IMG/VR virus record: IMGVR_UViG_3300006224_000015
Span: 1-46,675 of that record
Source of the DNA: a virus
DNA length: 46,675 bases
Strand: one strand, 5' to 3'
Positions 43,134 to 46,675 of the stretch are shown here, piece after piece; positions within the stretch are counted from its first letter, which is position 1, and each line of letters opens with the position of its first letter. The position numbers and the translations under genes were made by a program. The notes beneath the pieces were generated by a model. The model did no database searches. It was not told the DNA's origin and saw only the letters and a program-made list of their open reading frames with translations.

Positions 43134-43618
43134 GGTCGGACGGCTCGAGCGACGCGGCGGAGCTGGGCATCGGTCGGGCCGCGGCGCGGCAGCACGTCGG
43201 GCGCGTAGCGCTCGAGGCACCACCGGCACCAGCGACCGTCGATGGTGGGCGGGTCGTCATGCACCGGGCACGGCAGGGACGCCGGCGGGCTGTCGTCGGC
43301 GGCGGCCAGGCGCGCGGCGATGCGGTCGGCCTTCGATCGGTAGTCGTGGGCGAGGAAGCCACCGCCGGCGGTCGGCTCGTCCACGTCGCCGGTACGCCAG
43401 TCGATCGCGCGCACCGTGAAGCGACGCGGCGAGCGATGATCGAACCCCGACAGCTCGGAGGTCGTGAAGTAGGAGCGGACTCGCCCGGCGGACGGGTAGA
43501 AGCTCGAGCCGATGCGCGACCCGAAGAAGCGCACGGAGTCGGCATCGAAGAAGTGCCCGCGGTGCGCGCGGGTGGCGTCGTTGTAGTCGTGGATGGGGGC
43601 CGGCTCGCGCGTCATCAT
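43130..43618 (-). CDS. Hypothetical phage protein, RFF-SR/YFTTSE type
   Basis: The 162-aa product starts ATG 43618 (43615 is a second Met). It shows HFFDADSVRFFGSRIGSSFY, VRSYFTTSELSGFDHRSPRR and FTVRAIDWRTGDVDEP, a pattern I recognise from small phage proteins of unknown function (H-FF---RFF-SR...YF-TSE...R-TVR). The C-terminal part contains CPVHDDPPTIDGRWCRWCLE, a likely zinc site. It is coupled at both ends. Confidence 0.6.
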   Translation of the reverse strand: MMTREPAPIHDYNDATRAHRGHFFDADSVRFFGSRIGSSFYPSAGRVRSYFTTSELSGFDHRSPRRFTVRAIDWRTGDVDEPTAGGGFLAHDYRSKADRIAARLAAADDSPPASLPCPVHDDPPTIDGRWCRWCLERYAPDVLPRRGPTDAQLRRVARAVRP

Positions 43619-43848
43619 CGGTCGGACGCCAGCCGGAACGGCTCGGGCGCTCCCTCGGCGGGCCACGAGTAGGCGGCGATGAGCCGGCCATCCTGCCGGA
43701 TCTCGAGGACGCCATGACCGTCGGCCCACAGGTCTACGGCCACGGTCCGGCTCGAGGTTGTGACCTGGGCGCTCGCGTAGCGGGTGCCGGTGCGGTGCAC
43801 GGCGAGGGCGGCGCCGTCGCCTCGAGCGTAGGCGATCACCCGTGCCAC
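43615..43848 (-). CDS. Hypothetical 77-aa beta-rich protein
   Basis: GTG 43848 starts a beta-pattern product (VARVIAYARGDGAALAVHRT; AVDLWADGHGVLEIRQDGRL), ending FRLASDR. The frame continues far upstream but as low-quality Arg/Pro sequence, so the GTG near the previous gene's end is chosen. It overlaps the downstream ATG by 4 bases. Function unknown. Confidence 0.5.
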   Translation of the reverse strand: MARVIAYARGDGAALAVHRTGTRYASAQVTTSSRTVAVDLWADGHGVLEIRQDGRLIAAYSWPAEGAPEPFRLASDR

Positions 43849-44033
43849 GTCGTCGCCTCCTCGTGGTCGGCGTACGCATGGGCGCCATGCGCGGAGGGCG
43901 CGAGCTGGTGCCGGCGGGCGCGCTCGTGCCACGGCAGGGCAGGCTCGCCGGGGTCGGGGGCCGGGCGCCAGAGCTTGACGCGCCGGGCGGCGTCGCGTTC
44001 GGCGCGACGGTCTAGGGTGCGGGTCCGGGTCAT
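43836..44033 (-). CDS. Hypothetical 65-aa basic protein
   Basis: ATG 44033 is preceded by AGGAGGC. The product is helical and basic (TRTRTLDRRAERDAARRVKL), then WRPAPDPGEPALPWHERARR and a His-rich end. Function unknown. It overlaps the next gene by 13 bases. Confidence 0.5.
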   Translation of the reverse strand: MTRTRTLDRRAERDAARRVKLWRPAPDPGEPALPWHERARRHQLAPSAHGAHAYADHEEATTWHG

Positions 44034-44114
44034 GGCCGGATGCCTCCTGTCTACTGGTGCCGGTGGTGACGGTCCCCGGCACTCTCCACGGGGCCGGGGT
44101 CGCCGGCGCCGTGG

Positions 44115-44134
44115 GCAGGGCCGGGGGGCCCTGC
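44115..44134 (-). terminator. Perfect intercistronic hairpin
   Basis: GCAGGGCC and GGCCCTGC (8 bp) enclose a GGGG loop. It lies just after the stop of the 44145 gene on the leftward strand, in a 111-base gap that also holds a 7-bp stem (44074-44080 with 44093-44099). No T-run; it may separate expression of the first leftward gene from the rest. Confidence 0.5.
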
Positions 44135-44144
44135 GGTGGTGGTG

Positions 44145-44954
44145 CTAGCCGGCGGCGAGCTCGATCGGCCAGAGGGCGCCGGACCATTCGTGCTGGCGGT
44201 CTAGGTGGCGCTGGTGGGCGTCGGGGTCGGGGTCGTCCCGCCCGGCGGCGGCGGCGGCGAAGAATGACCCGACGGCGACGAGCTCCCGCACCCGGGCCCG
44301 GGCATCGGGGTCGCCGACCCTCGGCACGATGCCGGATAGGGCCGCGGCGCTCCGCAGGTCGGCGCCGGTCAGGAGCCGACCGGGCCCGCCCGGGCAGACC
44401 GGGCACCGCCCGGCCAGCCGGTCGCGCTCGTGCCGGGCGCCCCGCCGGGCATCGGCCCAGCGGTCCGCCTCGAGCTGCCGGCGGCGCTCGAGGGCGGCGG
44501 TGTACTCCGCTTCGAGCTCGACGGCGAGCCCTTCGAGGTCGGGGTCAGGGTCGGTCACCCGGAAGGGTGCCCACGAGGCGACGACCGCGGGCGAGTCCAG
44601 CCACGCCCACAGGTCGCCGGTGTCGATGGTGGTGAAGTTGTCCGGGTCGTCGTCGTCATAGCCGAATGACCAGACGACCCGCCCGGCGCGCACGGCGTCG
44701 GGCACGTCGGCGGAGTCGATCGGCTCGCCGAGCGCGACGAACGCCGGGGGCACGGGGCAGCCGGACTCCGCGCGCCGGTCGTGCGCGTCGGCGTCGAGGC
44801 CGCAGTCGCCGCAGAGGTCGCGCGGCTCGACCCGCCGGCCCGTGAGCCGGAAGGCTGCGCAACACGTCGGGCCCATGCTGGCCGGGTGAGCGCACGGCAT
44901 CGGCTGGTCGGCGTCGTCGCGCCAGACCTGCGCCGCGTAGTCGTAGGACGGCAT
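44145..44954 (-). CDS. 269-aa protein with Cys clusters and coiled coil
   Basis: AGGAGGAAC precedes ATG 44954. Cysteines at ~21, 31-32, 48, 51 and 66 form a probable zinc module (CGDCGLDADAHDRRAESGC). An acidic middle (FGYDDDDPDNFTTIDTGDLW) follows, then a coiled coil at ~138-180 (LEGLAVELEAEYTAALERRR) and a second CPVCPGG knuckle at 184-187. The C-terminus is Asp/His-rich. It is the first gene of the leftward unit and lies under the 45009-45037 promoter. It may be a DNA-binding or replication-associated protein. No family is recognised. Confidence 0.6.
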   Translation of the reverse strand: MPSYDYAAQVWRDDADQPMPCAHPASMGPTCCAAFRLTGRRVEPRDLCGDCGLDADAHDRRAESGCPVPPAFVALGEPIDSADVPDAVRAGRVVWSFGYDDDDPDNFTTIDTGDLWAWLDSPAVVASWAPFRVTDPDPDLEGLAVELEAEYTAALERRRQLEADRWADARRGARHERDRLAGRCPVCPGGPGRLLTGADLRSAAALSGIVPRVGDPDARARVRELVAVGSFFAAAAAGRDDPDPDAHQRHLDRQHEWSGALWPIELAAG

Positions 44955-45008
44955 CGCCGTTCCTCCTGATGGGCCGGCACGCATGACGGGCGCGCCGGGT
45001 ACACGACA

Positions 45009-45037
45009 AGGGTACTCCGATGCCGGCGGAATGGCAA
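45009..45037 (-). promoter_or_regulatory. Leftward sigma70-type promoter
   Basis: On the minus strand TTGCCA (45037-45032) and TACCCT (45014-45009) are 17 bases apart, with the expected start near 45002 and the first leftward gene at 44954. A 19-bp motif copy (45037-45055) abuts the -35 box, as an operator would. Confidence 0.55.
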
Positions 45038-45111
45038 GCGGTATCGATGGCCGATCGAGCTGGTACGAACGGCGGAGGAGCTCGCATCGGCGAGCGGTAG
45101 CGTTGGCCGTG
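45037..45111 (+). repeat. 19-bp motif copies A and B
   Basis: Copy A AGCGGTATCGATGGCCGAT is at 45037-45055. Copy B AGCGGTAGCGTTGGCCGTG is at 45093-45111 (15 of 19 identical). Copy A contains a short dyad TCGAT-GGCCG-ATCGA extending to 45058. They are candidate operator or initiator sites. Confidence 0.55.
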
Positions 45112-45257
45112 GCGCCTGGGCGCCGAGGAGCTCGTGCCGGAGCGGGGAGGGGGGCTATAGGGGGAGGGGTGGATCGGGTCAGGGTCGGACCGGATGGGCC
45201 GAGGATGGGCGAGGGGCCGAGCCTCCCGGCAGAGCCGTCCCGTGGAGCTCGTGACGG

Positions 45258-45324
45258 ACAGCGCTACCGCTGTCGATCGGCGACAGCTGATACAGCGCTA
45301 CCGATGGCCGATAACAGGGGTTAT
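45258..45324 (+). repeat. Motif copy C and overlapping dyads
   Basis: Copy C AGCGCTACCGATGGCCGAT lies at 45294-45312 (17 of 19 identical to A). ACAGCGCTACCG occurs at 45258-45269 and again at 45292-45303 (34-bp spacing). Dyads: ACAGCG-CTAC-CGCTGT (45258-45273), CTGTCG-ATCGG-CGACAG (45270-45286), and ATAAC-AGGG-GTTAT (45311-45324). The density is unlike coding or plain intergenic DNA in this window. Confidence 0.6.
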
Positions 45325-45574
45325 GTCCACAGCTCGAGGGTCCGGCGCCTGGCCGCCTGTATCGATCGGGGTCGGGCCCGGGCCGGGGGCCGGCCGGGGG
45401 CCGGGGGCGTCCGTACACACTCGAGCCGCCGGCGCCGGGTCCTCGAGGGGTCCCGGGGGGTGGCGCCCTGCCAGACGGCCGGGCCGCCGGGGGGGGCGGG
45501 TCGCCCATTCCCCACATGGACCCCCCACTTCCAGATCGCCCCCGGAGTCCCGTTCCTCCCCGCAGCCCCCCGTG

Positions 45575-45580
45575 TACCCT
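45575..45580 (+). promoter_or_regulatory. Candidate -10 element (TACCCT) for the 45587 gene
   Basis: TACCCT lies 6 bases before ATG 45587, with no ribosome site between. This is the spacing seen before 25161 and suggests a leaderless transcript. No clear -35 box was found. Confidence 0.35.
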
Positions 45581-45586
45581 GCGCCA

Positions 45587-45715
45587 ATGGATACCCCGAT
45601 CGTCCCGGTCGAGCTCATCCAGGCCATCCTCGCCCTGATCTTCATCCTGATCTTCATCCTGACCGCCATCTACTACGGCTCCGACGACCGGCGCTGGCCG
45701 CCAGGAGGCCCGTAG
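45587..45715 (+). CDS. 42-aa single-span membrane protein
   Basis: The product MDTPIVPVELIQAILALIFI is almost one hydrophobic helix, with a charged end (YYGSDDRRWPPGGP). The frame is open far upstream, but only this ATG has a sensible protein. It lies alone between two control regions. It could be a small regulatory or exclusion membrane protein. Confidence 0.5.
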   Translation: MDTPIVPVELIQAILALIFILIFILTAIYYGSDDRRWPPGGP

Positions 45716-46014
45716 ACGGCCCAGGAGCCCTCGCACGCGGAAGTATCAGGGTCCACTCCGACCCCGAACGCCCCTCTCCGGGGCTGCTGGGGCCCTCACA
45801 GGCCGAATCTGCACATGGTCGGAGGGTCCGTCGGGGCGTGCTTGCCGCCGACCTGCCCGGCGCGGTAGTCTGGCGCTGCCACCGCGGCCATCCGACGGCT
45901 CGGATCGCGGCGGATCGGATGGTCGGACCTCCTCCGCACCCCCGATCCGGTGAATGACGGCGCTGGTGCCGGCACGGCGGCTCGAGCGGGCGTCACGGCC
46001 CTCACTCGAGCCGC
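45716..46014. other. Intergenic region with inverted repeat
   Basis: About 300 bases without a convincing gene. CCATCCGA (45888-45895) and TCGGATGG (45915-45922) form a perfect 8-bp inverted repeat around a GC-rich 19-base spacer. No tRNA-like structure was found. It probably belongs to the regulatory region of the 46079 gene. Confidence 0.45.
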
Positions 46015-46043
46015 TTGACTTCCCCCGGGGGCGTGCCTAGCAT
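46015..46043 (+). promoter_or_regulatory. Rightward sigma70-type promoter
   Basis: TTGACT (46015-46020) and TAGCAT (46038-46043) are exactly 17 bases apart, 36 bases before ATG 46079. This is the best-formed promoter seen in the window. Confidence 0.6.
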
Positions 46044-46058
46044 GACGTTGACCGTCAT
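46042..46058 (+). promoter_or_regulatory. Operator-like dyad overlapping the -10 box and start site
   Basis: ATGACG-TTGAC-CGTCAT is a perfect 6-bp dyad with a 5-base spacer. It overlaps the end of the -10 box and the expected transcript start, so a bound repressor would block the promoter. Confidence 0.55.
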
Positions 46059-46078
46059 ATCCACCCGAGGAGGACCCG

Positions 46079-46273
46079 ATGCCCGACCTGCCAGACCCCC
46101 CGCGCCTCGACATCGCCGCCGAGGCCGGCTTCATCCGCGTCAGCCGGCGCCATTGTCCGGCCTGCCGACGGGTCCGCGTCGTCTACGACCTGTTCATCAC
46201 GGTCGCGGTCGCCGGCGGCTTCGCGTCGGTCCGGCGCGATCGACGCTGCGCCCCCTGCTTCGGCATCCGATGA
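46079..46273 (+). CDS. Zinc-ribbon small protein
   Basis: GAGGAGG precedes ATG 46079. The 64-aa product has RRHCPACRRVRVVYDLFITV, then RRDRRCAPCFGIR, a CxxC...CxxC zinc ribbon in a basic context. It overlaps the replication-protein start (ATGA at 46270-46273), suggesting coupled expression. Probably nucleic-acid binding. Confidence 0.65.
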   Translation: MPDLPDPPRLDIAAEAGFIRVSRRHCPACRRVRVVYDLFITVAVAGGFASVRRDRRCAPCFGIR

Positions 46274-46675
46274 CCGCCCGGGGCGGGTTCGACCTCGCCC
46301 AGCTCGACACCGGCTTCCTCGCCGACCCCAAGTTCGTGCGGCTGGCCCGGATGGTGCCCGACGACGAGACGTTCCTGGCCTGCGTGGGCCTCTGGACGAT
46401 GTGCATCGCCCATGCGTGGTCCCGCGACGACGCCGACGTGAGCGAGATCACCGCGTCGTACCCGGCGCTGGGCGCCTGGCTGGCCGAGGCGCACCTGATC
46501 CACGGGGTCGATCTCGTGGGCTTCGAGCGCAAGGTCGCCAAGATGCGCCAGCGCCGCCTCGCCGACGCCGAGCGCAAGCGTGCCGGGCGTCCGACATCCT
46601 CCGATGGAGTCCAGCGGAGTCCGCAGGAGTCCGGGGGAGTCCTGCGTGAGGTAGAGGTAGAGGTAGAGGTAGAGG
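46270..46675 (+). CDS. Replication-initiator-like protein, 3' partial
   Basis: The frame runs off the window. The N-terminal part (ARGGFDLAQLDTGFLADPKF; LWTMCIAHAWSRDDADVSEI; LAEAHLIHGVDLVGFERKVA) resembles the N-terminal winged-helix part of phage DnaD/DnaT-like replication proteins. A basic helix (KMRQRRLADAERKRAGRPTS) follows, then a repetitive EVEVEVE stretch, also common in such proteins. Four GGAGTCC repeats lie inside the coding sequence. The C-terminal part, which would settle function, is missing. Confidence 0.55.
   Translation, partial: MTARGGFDLAQLDTGFLADPKFVRLARMVPDDETFLACVGLWTMCIAHAWSRDDADVSEITASYPALGAWLAEAHLIHGVDLVGFERKVAKMRQRRLADAERKRAGRPTSSDGVQRSPQESGGVLREVEVEVEVE
46606..46642 (+). 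repeat. Four GGAGTCC iterons, 10-bp period
   Basis: GGAGTCC occurs at 46606-46612, 46616-46622, 46626-46632 and 46636-46642, exactly 10 bases apart with variable 3-base spacers. Because 10 is not a multiple of 3 the encoded peptide is not repetitive, so the pattern exists at DNA level. Candidate initiator-binding sites. Confidence 0.7.
46648..46675 (+). repeat. GAGGTA hexanucleotide repeat
   Basis: At least four full GAGGTA units run to the window end, encoding alternating Glu-Val in the replication-protein frame. It may continue beyond the window. Confidence 0.8.

Larger units (their letters stand above)
44955..45586. other. Intergenic control region, ~630 bp
   Basis: No convincing gene is found. 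It holds a leftward promoter, three copies of a 19-bp motif and several dyads (listed separately), plus G-rich and C-rich tracts at ~45367-45550. Layout (divergent genes on both sides, repeats) fits a regulatory switch, a replication origin, or both. Confidence 0.7.

Noticed and set aside
45311-45335. TTATGTCCACA as a DnaA box
   Set aside because: It has two extra bases inside the TTATCCACA consensus and no second copy was seen, so I do not call it.
45861-45935. tRNA-like stretch around GCGGTAGTCTGGCGC
   Set aside because: No T-loop GTTCGA-type sequence or consistent four-arm pairing could be found.
1-46675. Circular or complete genome
   Set aside because: Joining the ends gives no continuous sensible protein and there is no terminal repeat, so the window is treated as a fragment.

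Overview
The window is a G+C-rich segment of a tailed double-stranded DNA phage or prophage. It carries a linear virion-assembly module (terminase, portal, scaffold, major capsid protein, tail and fibre proteins, lysis genes) followed by recombination and early genes. There are no rRNA, tRNA, housekeeping, integrase or CRISPR features. Strong AGGAGG-type ribosome sites, many GTG starts and dense ATGA/GTGA/TGATG overlaps fit a phage of a high-G+C bacterium. Actinomycetota or a similar lineage is my guess; the sequence does not settle it. Both ends are cut inside open frames, so this is part of a larger genome.

Layout. 1-3144: overlapping small genes, then small and large terminase subunits. 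3148-8995: a cassette between terL and the portal gene holding small beta-rich proteins, a polysaccharide-lyase-like protein and a protein built from 18-residue repeats. 9001-25143: portal, a basic Gly/Pro/Lys-rich protein, a 1069-residue helical-repeat protein and a 3424-residue giant protein with a DdrB/ParB-like domain. 25161-30607: scaffold, SU10-type major capsid protein and completion/tail proteins. 30604-35331: a fibre with two pectate-lyase-type modules. 35347-37007: lysis cassette, closed by a strong terminator. 37115-41227: rightward early genes, including a RecT-like recombinase with a long C-terminal extension and a VRR-NUC nuclease. 41151-44954: a leftward operon of twelve small, often Cys-rich proteins including SSB. 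44955-45586: a control region with repeated 19-bp motifs and dyads. 45587-46675: rightward genes starting a replication module.

How it fits together. TerS/TerL package DNA through the portal into a capsid of the SU10 major-capsid type. I see no tape-measure gene in the usual place after the capsid, so a short-tailed phage with large ejected internal proteins (the 1069- and 3424-residue proteins) is the simplest reading. The fibre modules and the lyase-like protein suggest degradation of surface polysaccharide. RecT, VRR-NUC and SSB suggest a recombination module. The leftward and rightward early transcripts face each other across the 45-kb control region, whose repeats look like regulator or initiator sites. 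The last gene contains four GGAGTCC repeats at exact 10-bp spacing, a candidate replication origin.

The most unusual items are the giant DdrB/ParB-type protein, the 18-residue repeat protein, the RecT-OB-OB-like fusion, the in-gene 10-bp iterons and the 45-kb control region. All calls come from reading the sequence and translations; no database search or structure prediction was run.
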